A DNA stretch of 64,000 bases from Chryseobacterium turcicum (GTDB lineage: Bacteria; Bacteroidota; Bacteroidia; Flavobacteriales; Weeksellaceae), in the NCBI RefSeq assembly GCF_021010565.1, contig NZ_JAJNAY010000001.1:372001-436000 (forward strand). Direction: 5' to 3'. The notes beneath the pieces are model-generated. The model had not been told where the DNA came from, did no database searches, and worked only from the letters and a program-made list of their open reading frames with translations. Both the position numbers and the translations under genes were made by a program. This document shows positions 26,011 to 33,089 of the stretch, piece after piece (the stretch's first letter is position 1; every line of letters starts with the position of its first letter).

Positions 26011-26088
26011 ATGTTCAAATACAATCAACATACATCAGTAGGATTGCCTTTTGCAAAGGCGAGGCTTCGTGGTTTGGTACCTTCTTAG
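26011..26088 (+). CDS. 25-residue leader-like peptide
   Basis: A short ORF (ATG 26011, TAG 26086-26088) between a strong promoter and a strong terminator. The peptide begins MFKYNQHTSVGLPF and ends AKARLRGLVPS. It is basic and has no signal sequence. Codons 12-17 can form a small hairpin (GCCTTT-TGC-AAAGGC, 26046-26060). Codons 19-22 (CTTCG-t-GGTTT, 26065-26075) can pair with the 5' arm of the terminator. This arrangement resembles a translational attenuator. The next gene downstream is rtcB, 619 bp away. Whether the peptide is made is unknown. Confidence 0.55.
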   Translation: MFKYNQHTSVGLPFAKARLRGLVPS

Positions 26089-26110
26089 AACAACAGTATA
26101 ATGAAATATC

Positions 26111-26142
26111 AAAACCCGAAGTCGTAAGATTTCGGGTTTTTT
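26111..26142 (+). terminator. terminator of the leader unit (possible attenuator)
   Basis: A perfect 10 bp stem AAAACCCGAA / TTCGGGTTTT (26111-26120, 26131-26140) with a 10 nt loop and a T run. Its 5' arm (26112-26121) is complementary to 26065-26075 inside the short ORF, which would give an alternative antiterminator helix. Confidence 0.88.
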
Positions 26143-26220
26143 ATTGCACAATATTTCAAACTCAAAACAAGTTTCCCCGAAATCTTTTATACCATTTCTA
26201 TTTTAAATTTATTAGAAATA

Positions 26221-26294
26221 GATTGAGCTCCTACGGAGTTCCACTGTGTGCTGTATAATTTTCTACTACACAGATATTGCTCCCTTGGAGCACT
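26221..26294 (+). repeat. CTCCTACGGAG repeat, unit A
   Basis: Contains GAGCTCCTACGGAGTTC and TACACAGATATTGCTCC. It matches the reverse complement of 26364-26435, so the two units can fold back on each other across about 70 bp. Confidence 0.75.
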
Positions 26295-26363
26295 TAATGA
26301 AAAGGTCTATTCTAAGATTAAATGGTATTATATTTTATTTTAAATGTTCACATTAAAATTTTT

Positions 26364-26435
26364 ATGCTCCGTAGGAGCAATATCTGTGTAGCGACAATTT
26401 GGTAAGTAGTGAGAGAACTCCGTAGGAGTTCAATC
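26364..26435 (-). repeat. CTCCTACGGAG repeat, unit B (inverted)
   Basis: Contains GCTCCGTAGGAGCAATATC and GAACTCCGTAGGAGTTC, both short perfect palindromes. It is the inverted partner of 26221-26294. Confidence 0.75.
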
Positions 26436-26471
26436 TTCTTGAAGAATATTTTTTAAAATAAAATGCTTTTT

Positions 26472-26572
26472 AGGAGCTGTTTCCCGCTGTCCACTGTATC
26501 TTTTTTGCCAACGCTTTTTTCAAGCCACCGCAAAAAAGGATGCCGTTTCCATCGGGGCTAGAACAAGCTCCT
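26472..26572. repeat. REP-like imperfect palindrome
   Basis: About 101 bp bounded by AGGAGCT and AGCTCCT. Inside, CTTTTTTGC faces GCAAAAAAG, and the outer segments read GTTTCCCGCTGTCC and CCATCGGGGCTAGAAC. This element resembles a recurrent intergenic sequence of flavobacterial genomes, from memory; only one copy lies in this window. Confidence 0.65.
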
Positions 26573-26580
26573 GTCAATCA

Positions 26581-26613
26581 AAACCTAACGGGTTTCAAAA
26601 ACCCGTTAGGTTT
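26581..26613. repeat. perfect 13 bp intergenic hairpin
   Basis: AAACCTAACGGGT (26581-26593) and its exact complement (26601-26613) with a 7 nt loop. No T run follows, so it is listed as a palindromic repeat rather than a terminator. Confidence 0.7.
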
Positions 26614-26706
26614 AAACAAATCAACTAGAATTATAGTTGAAAAAAATATTCGATGCGAGAATGTCTAACATCTTGTGTCTAATATCTAACATCTTATTAA
26701 AAAACA

Positions 26707-28098
26707 ATGGGAAATTTAAAACTTAAAGGAAAAGATATATTAAAATTAGGATATCCAAATAATCAAAGCGTTAATATCGCTTTGGAAGTCATGAAAAGAA
26801 ATTTTGCAACCAAAAATATTCATTATGTAAAATCTCTTTTAAAGGAAATCCAGCAAAATCCTGAAAATTTCGAGAAAGATTTAACCTTCGGACAAATTGC
26901 TGAAGCTTTGCTTTCATCCAAGAAAACGGAAAAAAGAATGCTCAATTCAAACCGAGCAACATTCAATATTTTCGGAAATAATATTTCTGATGAAGCCAAA
27001 AATCAGTTGTACACCGCACTGAAATTGCCAATTGCAACACAAGGTGCTTTAATGCCCGATGCACACAGCGGTTACGGACTTCCAATCGGTGGAGTTCTCG
27101 CCGTTGAAAATGCCGTCATTCCTTATGGAGTCGGGATGGATATCGGCTGTAGAATGTCGCTCAGTATTTTGGATACACCTATTTCATATCTAGACGGAGC
27201 AAGAGACAAATATGAAAAAGCGCTTGCCGAACATACCAAATTCGGGATGTATGAAACGCATAAATCTCACGTCGACCACGAAATTTTCGATAGAGATACA
27301 TTCGATTTAATTCCGATTTTGAGAAGATTAAAAGGAAAAGCAATCAAACAAATGGGAAGTTCCGGTGGGGGAAATCACTTTGTGGAATTCGGAGAGGTTG
27401 AAATAACGGAGGAAGATAAACAAATCAATATTCCAAAAGGAAAATATCTGGGAATTCTTTCACACAGCGGTTCGCGTGGGTTGGGAGCCGAGATTGCGCA
27501 ATATTATTCGAGAGTGGCGACAGAGCAATGTCCGTTGCCGAAAGAAGCTCAAAACTTTGCTTGGCTGGATTTGAATACGCATCTCGGTTTAGAATATTGG
27601 ACCGCGATGAATCTCGCAGGAGATTATGCTTCGGCTTGTCACGATGATATTCACCGAAGATTGGTGAAAGCAGTTGGTGGCCGAGTAAAAGCCAGAATTG
27701 AAAACCATCACAATTTCGCCTGGAAAGAAATCCATAACGGTAGAGAAGTGATTGTTCATAGAAAAGGAGCAACTCCCGCCAACGAAAATGAATTGGGAAT
27801 GATTCCCGGTTCGATGACGGCAAAAGGTTTCATCGTGCGAGGAAAAGGAAATCCAGATTCATTGAATTCAGCTTCTCACGGTGCTGGAAGAGCTCACTCG
27901 AGAGGTGAATGCAGAAGTCTTTTTACTCAAAATGATATTAAAAAAGAATTAAAACTCAAAAATGTCACTTTAATGGGCGGAAATACCGAAGAGGCACCAA
28001 TGGCGTACAAAAACATCAATGAAGTGATGAACGCACAAAGCGAATTGGTTGATATTCTGGGAACTTTCCAACCAAGAATCGTGAGGATGGACAAATAA
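26707..28098 (+). CDS. rtcB: RNA ligase RtcB (RtcB2-like)
   Basis: A 463-residue GTP- and Mn-dependent RNA ligase that joins 2',3'-cyclic phosphate ends to 5'-OH ends. Metal and catalytic motifs are intact: PDAHSGYGLPIGG (117-129), DIGCRM with Cys148, GGGNHF with His224, SHSGSRGLG with His253, NHHN (333-336), HRKGAT (351-356) and SASHGAGRAHSR, whose His391 is the expected guanylylated histidine. The prfH gene follows after 85 bp. This pairing marks the RtcB2-PrfH type of repair operon rather than RtcB with archease or RtcA. Confidence 0.95.
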   Translation: MGNLKLKGKDILKLGYPNNQSVNIALEVMKRNFATKNIHYVKSLLKEIQQNPENFEKDLTFGQIAEALLSSKKTEKRMLNSNRATFNIFGNNISDEAKNQLYTALKLPIATQGALMPDAHSGYGLPIGGVLAVENAVIPYGVGMDIGCRMSLSILDTPISYLDGARDKYEKALAEHTKFGMYETHKSHVDHEIFDRDTFDLIPILRRLKGKAIKQMGSSGGGNHFVEFGEVEITEEDKQINIPKGKYLGILSHSGSRGLGAEIAQYYSRVATEQCPLPKEAQNFAWLDLNTHLGLEYWTAMNLAGDYASACHDDIHRRLVKAVGGRVKARIENHHNFAWKEIHNGREVIVHRKGATPANENELGMIPGSMTAKGFIVRGKGNPDSLNSASHGAGRAHSRGECRSLFTQNDIKKELKLKNVTLMGGNTEEAPMAYKNINEVMNAQSELVDILGTFQPRIVRMDK

Positions 28099-28178
28099 AA
28101 TGGTTGTTAGTTTTTAGTTGATGGTTGTTAGGATTTTTAACACCATCAACTGACAACCATCAACCGTCAACAAATTAA
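28096..28178. repeat. dyad of GGTTGTTAG / CCATCAAC words between rtcB and prfH
   Basis: The gap consists of near-repeated words: GGTTGTTAG and TTAGTTGATGGTTG on the left, and CCATCAACTGACAACCATC on the right, which is partly the reverse complement. A similar CCATCAACTGTCAACTA word occurs before asnB (about 61271-61289). The dyad may fold in the rtcB-prfH mRNA. Confidence 0.5.
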
Positions 28179-28183
28179 AAACA

Positions 28184-28882
28184 ATGGACAAAATAATACA
28201 AATAACCTCAGGAAGAGGACCTTTAGAGTGTCAATGGGTCGTTGCTAAAGTTCTGAAGGTTTTCCTTGAGGATGCAAAAAATAATAAAATAGACTACGAA
28301 ATTATTCATCGAGAAAATGGCGATGAAAACCTTACTTTAAAATCTGTAACCTTACTTTTAAAATCAAAAAATGTAAACGAATTTTTAAAAAATTGGTTAG
28401 GAAGTATCTTGTGGACAGGAAAAAGTACATTCAGAAAACTGCATAAAAGAAGTAATTGGTTTATCGGAGTTTTTGAACTGGAAGGTTTGGAGAAAATTCA
28501 GTTTAATGAAAAAGATATTCAGTTTCAAACCACAAGAAGCCAAGGAAGTGGTGGACAAAACGTGAATAAAGTAAACACCGCCGTTCGTGCTACCTATTTG
28601 AAAACCGGACAAAGTGTTTTCGTGCAAGATTCGCGTTCGCAACTGGAGAATAAAAAACTTTCGATTGAGAGGCTGAAAGAAAAAGTTTTGGAGCAGAATA
28701 TTATTCAGCTTCAAAAGCAAATGCAGGAAACGTGGAACAATCATTTGAATGTGCAAAGAGGAAATCCGGTAAGAGCCTTTTCCGGAACAGATTTTAAAAA
28801 GAACTATCAGGAAAAGTCTTTCAAAAAAGAAAGAAATCAACTGAAAAACGAATTAAAAACCTACAGAAATGACCTTAACTAA
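28184..28882 (+). CDS. prfH: peptide chain release factor-like protein PrfH
   Basis: A 232-residue release-factor homologue. It carries the GGQ motif (residues 123-125, SQGSGGQNVNKV) that triggers peptidyl-tRNA hydrolysis, but lacks the long codon-recognition domain of RF1/RF2. The N-terminal ITSGRGPLECQWVVAKVL is typical of PrfH. Work on E. coli PrfH with RtcB2 links the pair to ribosomes cleaved in the 16S decoding centre, where PrfH acts on the damaged ribosome and RtcB2 rejoins the RNA. It overlaps the TPR gene by 14 bp. Confidence 0.93.
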   Translation: MDKIIQITSGRGPLECQWVVAKVLKVFLEDAKNNKIDYEIIHRENGDENLTLKSVTLLLKSKNVNEFLKNWLGSILWTGKSTFRKLHKRSNWFIGVFELEGLEKIQFNEKDIQFQTTRSQGSGGQNVNKVNTAVRATYLKTGQSVFVQDSRSQLENKKLSIERLKEKVLEQNIIQLQKQMQETWNNHLNVQRGNPVRAFSGTDFKKNYQEKSFKKERNQLKNELKTYRNDLN

Positions 28883-29381
28883 AAGTAAATATTATTTCGA
28901 AGCTTTAGATAATTATCCTTACAACTTACCAGATTGTCTGGAAGCGTTAAATTATGCCCTGTCATATGATTCTGAGGATGCAGACAGCTTGTGTTTGATG
29001 GGAAGAATCTATTCTGAACAATTAAAAAATTATGAAATAGCTAAACAATATTTTGAAGAAGCGATGCTATGTGATATTACCAATTTAAATGTTCCGCAGT
29101 ATTATATTAAGTGTCTTTTGGATAATGAAGATTTGCAGGAAGCCGAAAAGTTGATTAACTATTCTTTGAAAATAAAAGGAATTGATAAAGCAACCTTATG
29201 GTTTTACAGAGCGCTTCTTTCAGAGAAAAGAGGAAGTTTTCCAAATGCTCTGAAGTTCTTAACTGAGGCAGAAAAGTATTGTTTTACATCTCACAGTTTT
29301 GAGGCCGTAAAAGAGCGTAAGAAATTCATTAAGTCTAAAACGCCAAAGAAAAAATCTAAAAATAAGAAGGAGACGAAATAA
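28869..29381 (+). CDS. TPR-repeat protein coupled to prfH
   Basis: A 170-residue helical protein with about three tetratricopeptide-like repeats, for example ADSLCLMGRIYSEQLKNYEI (38-57) and KATLWFYRALLSEKRGSFPN (about 101-120). The tail is strongly basic (KSKTPKKKSKNKKETK), as expected for an RNA- or ribosome-contacting segment. Its ATG lies inside prfH with a 14 bp overlap, so translation is probably coupled. A terminator overlaps its stop codon. TPR proteins are protein-binding scaffolds; a role in ribosome repair is inference from position only. Confidence 0.75.
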   Translation: MTLTKSKYYFEALDNYPYNLPDCLEALNYALSYDSEDADSLCLMGRIYSEQLKNYEIAKQYFEEAMLCDITNLNVPQYYIKCLLDNEDLQEAEKLINYSLKIKGIDKATLWFYRALLSEKRGSFPNALKFLTEAEKYCFTSHSFEAVKERKKFIKSKTPKKKSKNKKETK

Positions 29382-29393
29382 GTCTCCTTTTTT
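29367..29393 (+). terminator. terminator after rtcB-prfH-TPR
   Basis: Stem AAGGAGAC / GTCTCCTT (29367-29374, 29382-29389) with T run. The same hairpin plus the following TTTTGTAAATTTA is repeated at 31028-31063 before the second lipoprotein copy. Confidence 0.88.
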
Positions 29394-29697
29394 GTAAATT
29401 TAATTTATGAAACACTATTTATTTTTGATTCTATTGCTATTGATTTCCTGCAAAAAGAACGAAGCGAGAAAAGAAATAATCCAAAAAGATGAAACTTTGG
29501 ACTTGAAGTATGAAGTTTTGAATCAGCTTATTACTGACCAAATTAGAGAAGACAGCATTAATGGTATTTTAAATTACAACATTTATAATATTGCAGTTAA
29601 GAGAATTTTTTTTGAAGAATTAAATGAGAACGAAGAACCACCGCCTCCTGTTTTTGCGTTAAATTTCTCATATGATTCCATTTTTGTAATAAAAGAT

Positions 29698-30680
29698 TAT
29701 GTATATCCGTTTTTCATCATACTGCCGTAATGTTAGCAATAATGAGCCTTTCGAAGAGTTGGTCTCCAAAATATCTTCGGTTTAGTTTGTAGATAAATTC
29801 ATTTAAGTATAGTTGTAAGTACTTTCTTTTGATTTTATGATAATTTCCCAATAAATTTCGCTTCGCATTGCTGATGGTAATATGAACCCATTTTAAAATC
29901 TCTTCCGTAGTTTCTTTGTCCGATTTTTCTGTAATATGAAGCTCAACAAAATCAGAAATATCTACGTAAGATGTGCTTTTATCAGTGAAAACAATACTTT
30001 CATTATCGATACATTCTTTAATGGTTTCATTAATTTCTAAGGAAAGATGCGTTTCTAAAACTTTAGCCTTAAAATACCTACAAGAACTAGATTTTTCTCC
30101 AGTTTCAAGATTCTCCAAAGGGGTAGATTCAGCCATCACAGCAACGTTTTGTTTGCCTGCTGCACCTCTGCCTCGAACTCCTTTTTCTTGTTCAATCTCG
30201 CTGGATTCTACCGTGAAATATCCTTCATCAAACTCTATCATCCCTTCCAAAGTATATCTTTCATCGCGGGTTCCCATGGCTTTTCTTAGTTTATGAACCA
30301 TTGCCCAAACTGGCTCATAACGCTTTAATCCTAATTGTTTCTGGATTTCTTTAGACGAAAAACCTTTCTTGGTAACGCTCATCAGAAACATGGTTTTGTA
30401 CCAAACTAAAAAAGAAAGATTTGAGTTCTGCATAATCGTACCGCTCTTCAAGGAAATCCTTTTACGACACTTTTTGCATTCGTAGCTCCAGATACTTTTA
30501 ATCCAGAAATGCTCATTGTGACCGCATTTACAAACAACCCCAATTTTATCTCTCTGCTCTTTAAAATGAATTTTGCAATCTTCCTCAGTACCAAAATGAG
30601 CTGTAAAACTAAATATATCCATCTAACTTATTAAACTATAGGTAAATATACGAAATTATGGACAATTACGGATATACATA
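29698..30680 (-). mobile_element. IS1595-family insertion sequence, complete
   Basis: 983 bp element with perfect 13 bp terminal inverted repeats TATGTATATCCGT (29698-29710; reverse complement at 30668-30680). It is flanked by an 8 bp direct repeat TAAAAGAT (29690-29697 and 30681-30688), the target duplication length expected for IS1595. It carries one intact transposase gene on the minus strand and interrupts a lipoprotein gene. Confidence 0.95.
29717..30622 (-). CDS. IS1595-family (ISXO2-like) transposase
   Basis: A 301-residue transposase, full length for the family. The N-terminal zinc-ribbon has CKCGH (31-35) and CKKC (49-52). A helix-turn-helix-like segment (GFSSKEIQKQLGL) follows. The ISXO2-type catalytic domain has acidic residues in IEFDEGYF (about 134) and IVFTDKSTSY (about 216), then VHITISNAKRNLLG near residue 250. 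There is no frameshift or stop, so the element may be active. Its stop lies 19 bp inside the left inverted repeat. Confidence 0.93.
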   Translation of the reverse strand: MDIFSFTAHFGTEEDCKIHFKEQRDKIGVVCKCGHNEHFWIKSIWSYECKKCRKRISLKSGTIMQNSNLSFLVWYKTMFLMSVTKKGFSSKEIQKQLGLKRYEPVWAMVHKLRKAMGTRDERYTLEGMIEFDEGYFTVESSEIEQEKGVRGRGAAGKQNVAVMAESTPLENLETGEKSSSCRYFKAKVLETHLSLEINETIKECIDNESIVFTDKSTSYVDISDFVELHITEKSDKETTEEILKWVHITISNAKRNLLGNYHKIKRKYLQLYLNEFIYKLNRRYFGDQLFERLIIANITAV

Positions 30681-31027
30681 TAAAAGATTCATCTTACTAT
30701 AAAAATCAAGATAGAAACTTAATAAATTTTAATTTCCAAAAAAATAGAATCAAGAAGAAATTAGATTTTGTAACAACCGACGAAATTTTGAATTTAAGCA
30801 TAAAATATGAACGAAATTTTTGGAAACAGTTTCGAAAAAAATATGGAAAAAAATGCATTCAAACTTTTTCTGTTCCTTTCTTTAATAAGAATAAAACGGC
30901 TTGCATTGTACAAAATTCAATGTCTTGTGGACGATTATATGGAGGAGGAAGTACATCAATCTATAAAAAGAAAGATGGAAAATGGGTAAGAGTTAACACT
31001 TATAATCTTTGGGTAAGTTGAAATTAA

Positions 31028-31055
31028 AAGGAGAGGAAATAAGTCTCCTTTTTTT
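31028..31055 (+). terminator. terminator after lipoprotein copy 1
   Basis: Stem AAGGAGA / TCTCCTT (31028-31034, 31044-31050) followed by a T run. It duplicates the hairpin at 29367-29393. Confidence 0.85.
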
Positions 31056-31068
31056 GTAAATTTAAAAT

Positions 31069-31701
31069 ATGAAAAATTTTATTTTCCTTTTATTGTTTCT
31101 TATGCTTTCGTGCAAAAAAGATGAGCATGTTGTAAAAATACTTCCAAAAGATGAAACTCTCGATTTGAAGTATGAAGTGCTAAATCAATTAATAAATATG
31201 TTTGAGGCTAAAAATTCTGAACATAATTATGTTTATAATATATCATTAAAAACAACGGATTTTGACGCATTATTTTACAATGATAATGGGCTGTATCCGC
31301 CTCCTTCCCGGCCAAGTTTTGGAATTGAACCAGTATATGATGGTGCAATTTTCTTAAAAAGTGATTCTATATTTTATCAAAAGCAAGCTGAATTATTTCG
31401 TAGTTTTAAATTAGATAAGAAAAGAATAAATCGGAAATTGGAATATACCAATGCTGATGAATTAGAAAAGTTGAAGAATGTAAAAGGTAGTTATTTTTGG
31501 AAAGAATTTGGAAAGAAATATAAAAATAAATGCCTCAAAACATTGTGCATTCCTTTTTTTAATAAGGACAAAACGGTATGTATAGTTTTGGATTCTAGTC
31601 TTTGTGATTCTTTAGAAGGAGAATACTTTCATATGGCTATTTATAAAAAAGTACAAGGTAAATGGACAGAAATCAGTTCATATAATTATATCATAGGATA
31701 A
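31069..31701 (+). CDS. lipoprotein (copy 2, intact)
   Basis: A 210-residue lipoprotein with signal MKNFIFLLLFLMLSCKK. It is the intact paralog of the split gene at 29407-31021. The N-terminal third, the conserved KDETLDLKYEVLNQLI and the C-terminal half (FWKEFGKKYKNKC, IPFFNK, a final KKVQGKW and aromatic tail) match closely; the middle is divergent. I recognise no named family. The gene is preceded by the same terminator and AT-rich leader as copy 1, so the duplicated unit included the upstream region. The epimerase gene starts 1 bp after its stop. Confidence 0.75.
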   Translation: MKNFIFLLLFLMLSCKKDEHVVKILPKDETLDLKYEVLNQLINMFEAKNSEHNYVYNISLKTTDFDALFYNDNGLYPPPSRPSFGIEPVYDGAIFLKSDSIFYQKQAELFRSFKLDKKRINRKLEYTNADELEKLKNVKGSYFWKEFGKKYKNKCLKTLCIPFFNKDKTVCIVLDSSLCDSLEGEYFHMAIYKKVQGKWTEISSYNYIIG

Positions 31702-31702
31702 A

Positions 31703-32695
31703 ATGAAGATAGATTTTACATTAAAAAAGCTTCATTTAAAAGAAACATTTTCTATTGCTTATGGAAACTACAATCATCGTGATGCATTGTTGATAGAGCT
31801 TTCTCATCACAAATGTAAAGGTTACGGAGAATGTGTTGCGATTGATTATTATCAAATTAATCTTCAGGATTTTATTTTTAAATTAAAAGCAATTAAGCAC
31901 CAAATTGAAGCTCAGAAAATCATTCATCCTAAAGATTTTTTTAAATATTTATCAGATTTGAATCTTCATTCTTTTTTACTTTCGGCTTTAGACTGTGCGT
32001 ATTGGGATTTGTTTGGAAAGCTTGAAAATAAGGGCTTTTTAGAATTAAATAATCTTCCTTCTGAAAATTTAGTTGAAAGCTCAATCACGATTTCTATCGG
32101 AGATATTAAAGAGCAAATTAATAAAATCGAGAAAAGTGATTGGACTCAATTTAAAGTAAAATGCAAAGGTTTACATAAAAACGATATTGAAAAGTTATTA
32201 CAATTAAATAAAAATATTGCTTTAGATTCTAATGCAAGTTTTACAGATGAAGATTGTATTTGGCTTCAGGAGAATGTTGATATTCAGAAGTTTTCTTATT
32301 TGGAGCAACCTCGCCCGATTGATTGTTATAAAATTTTAAATAAAGAAGGTTTTGCCAATTGGATGGCAGATGAAGATTGTCAGAATATTGATTCGCTTGA
32401 AGAACTCATTCCATATTATAAAAGCATCAACATCAAATTAATGAAATGTGGCGGATTGACTCCTGCATTAGAAATGATAAAAAAAGCTAAAGCATTAAAC
32501 TATAAAATAATGATTGGCTGCATGACAGAATCAACCGTTGGGATTTCAGCGGGATGTCTTTTAACCGGACTCGTTGATTTTACAGATTTAGACGGAGCTA
32601 ATCTAATATCTAATGATTATGCAACCGGAAATTTTGTCGAGAATGGTAAAATTGTTCTATCCGAAAAACCGGGTTTGGGAATTGATTTAAAGTGA
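31703..32695 (+). CDS. enolase-superfamily enzyme, dipeptide epimerase-like
   Basis: A 330-residue muconate-lactonizing-type enolase superfamily member. Catalytic residues are visible: Lys151-x-Lys153 (FKVKC); metal ligands Asp175 (ALDSNA), Glu201 (LEQP) and Asp223 (MADED); and Lys245 (INIKLMK). The C-terminal GCMTESTVG and DLDG (296-299) are typical of L-Ala-D/L-Glu and related dipeptide epimerases, which act on murein peptide breakdown products. o-Succinylbenzoate synthase (MenC) is the main alternative but fits the C-terminal motifs less well. It is co-transcribed with the lipoprotein gene just upstream. Confidence 0.82.
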   Translation: MKIDFTLKKLHLKETFSIAYGNYNHRDALLIELSHHKCKGYGECVAIDYYQINLQDFIFKLKAIKHQIEAQKIIHPKDFFKYLSDLNLHSFLLSALDCAYWDLFGKLENKGFLELNNLPSENLVESSITISIGDIKEQINKIEKSDWTQFKVKCKGLHKNDIEKLLQLNKNIALDSNASFTDEDCIWLQENVDIQKFSYLEQPRPIDCYKILNKEGFANWMADEDCQNIDSLEELIPYYKSINIKLMKCGGLTPALEMIKKAKALNYKIMIGCMTESTVGISAGCLLTGLVDFTDLDGANLISNDYATGNFVENGKIVLSEKPGLGIDLK

Positions 32696-32749
32696 ATTGT
32701 CAATTAGTTTTTCTGTCAATTTTCACGCTGAGTGAAAACCTTTTTAACC

Positions 32750-32782
32750 AAAAATAGACTTTCAAAAGAAAGTCTATTTTTT
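32750..32782. terminator. bidirectional terminator between epimerase and cytochrome genes
   Basis: Stem AAAATAGACTTTC / GAAAGTCTATTTT (32751-32763, 32768-32780) with loop AAAA and flanking A and T runs. The leftward cytochrome stop codon (32774-32776) lies inside the stem. Confidence 0.9.
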
Positions 32783-33061
32783 ATTTACAGAAATCAAATA
32801 ATCATAGACCATTTGATGTTGTTCATCATTCAATTTTGCTTTTGGCGCCATTCTGCTTAAGGTTTTAATCCATCCTTGGTCGTCATGTTTTGCAGGGTCA
32901 GGTAATTTGTGACATCTGTTGCATGAGTTTTCAAAAACAGTTTTACCTTGCGCCAAATGTTCAGCTGAGGTAAATTTAGGTCCGCTTACTGCTGTACTTT
33001 TAGGTCCGCATGAAACCATAAAAGTTAATCCTAAAATCATACTTAAAACTAATTTTTTCAT
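32774..33061 (-). CDS. small monohaem cytochrome c lipoprotein (copy 1)
   Basis: A 95-residue exported protein: signal peptide with lipobox FMVSC, then a class I cytochrome c domain with the haem motif CNRCH and a candidate axial methionine in SRMAPKAKL. Such small lipidated cytochromes carry electrons in the periplasm. The adjacent gene at 33090 encodes a close paralog (both QGKT-F-CNRCHKL and MAPKAKL-DEQHQ-VYDYL). The two are 28 bp apart and probably co-transcribed leftward. The partner oxidase or dehydrogenase is not in this window. Confidence 0.9.
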   Translation of the reverse strand: MKKLVLSMILGLTFMVSCGPKSTAVSGPKFTSAEHLAQGKTVFENSCNRCHKLPDPAKHDDQGWIKTLSRMAPKAKLNDEQHQMVYDYLISVNKK

Positions 33062-33089
33062 GATGATATTTTTGGTTGGTTGAGTCTTT

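Larger units (their letters stand above)
25855..26706. other. 852 bp region: leader unit plus clustered palindromic repeats
   Basis: From left to right it holds a promoter (25940-25968), a 25-codon ORF with a terminator (26011-26142), two units of an inverted repeat (26221-26294 and 26364-26435), a REP-like element (26472-26572), a perfect 13 bp hairpin (26581-26613), and a CTAACATCTT word repeated before rtcB (about 26662-26695). No other gene was seen. Confidence 0.8.
29407..31021 (+). pseudogene. lipoprotein gene (copy 1) split by an IS1595-family element
   Basis: The 5' part (29407-29697, 97 codons) begins MKHYLFLILLLLISCKK and carries a lipobox. The frame then runs into the IS and stops at 29730. 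The 3' part resumes at 30689 and ends at the TGA at 31019-31021. Removing 29698-30688 (the IS plus one target-site copy) joins the parts in frame to 207 residues, close to the 210 of the intact paralog at 31069. Shared segments are KDETLDLKYEVLNQLI in the 5' part, and FWKQFRKKYGKKC and VPFFNK in the 3' part. The break is therefore recent and caused only by the insertion. A short N-terminal fragment may still be made. Confidence 0.9.

Noticed and set aside
26013..26025. GTTCAAATAC as a tRNA T-arm
   Set aside because: It lies in the leader ORF and the flanks give no tRNA fold.
30788..31021. Separate 77-residue gene after the IS
   Set aside because: It is the 3' part of the lipoprotein gene interrupted by the IS; the frame joins seamlessly once the IS is removed.
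31703..32695. MenC (o-succinylbenzoate synthase) assignment, given menD in the window
   Set aside because: The GCMTEST and DLDG motifs fit dipeptide epimerases better, and menD is 16 kb away on the other strand; kept only as an alternative.
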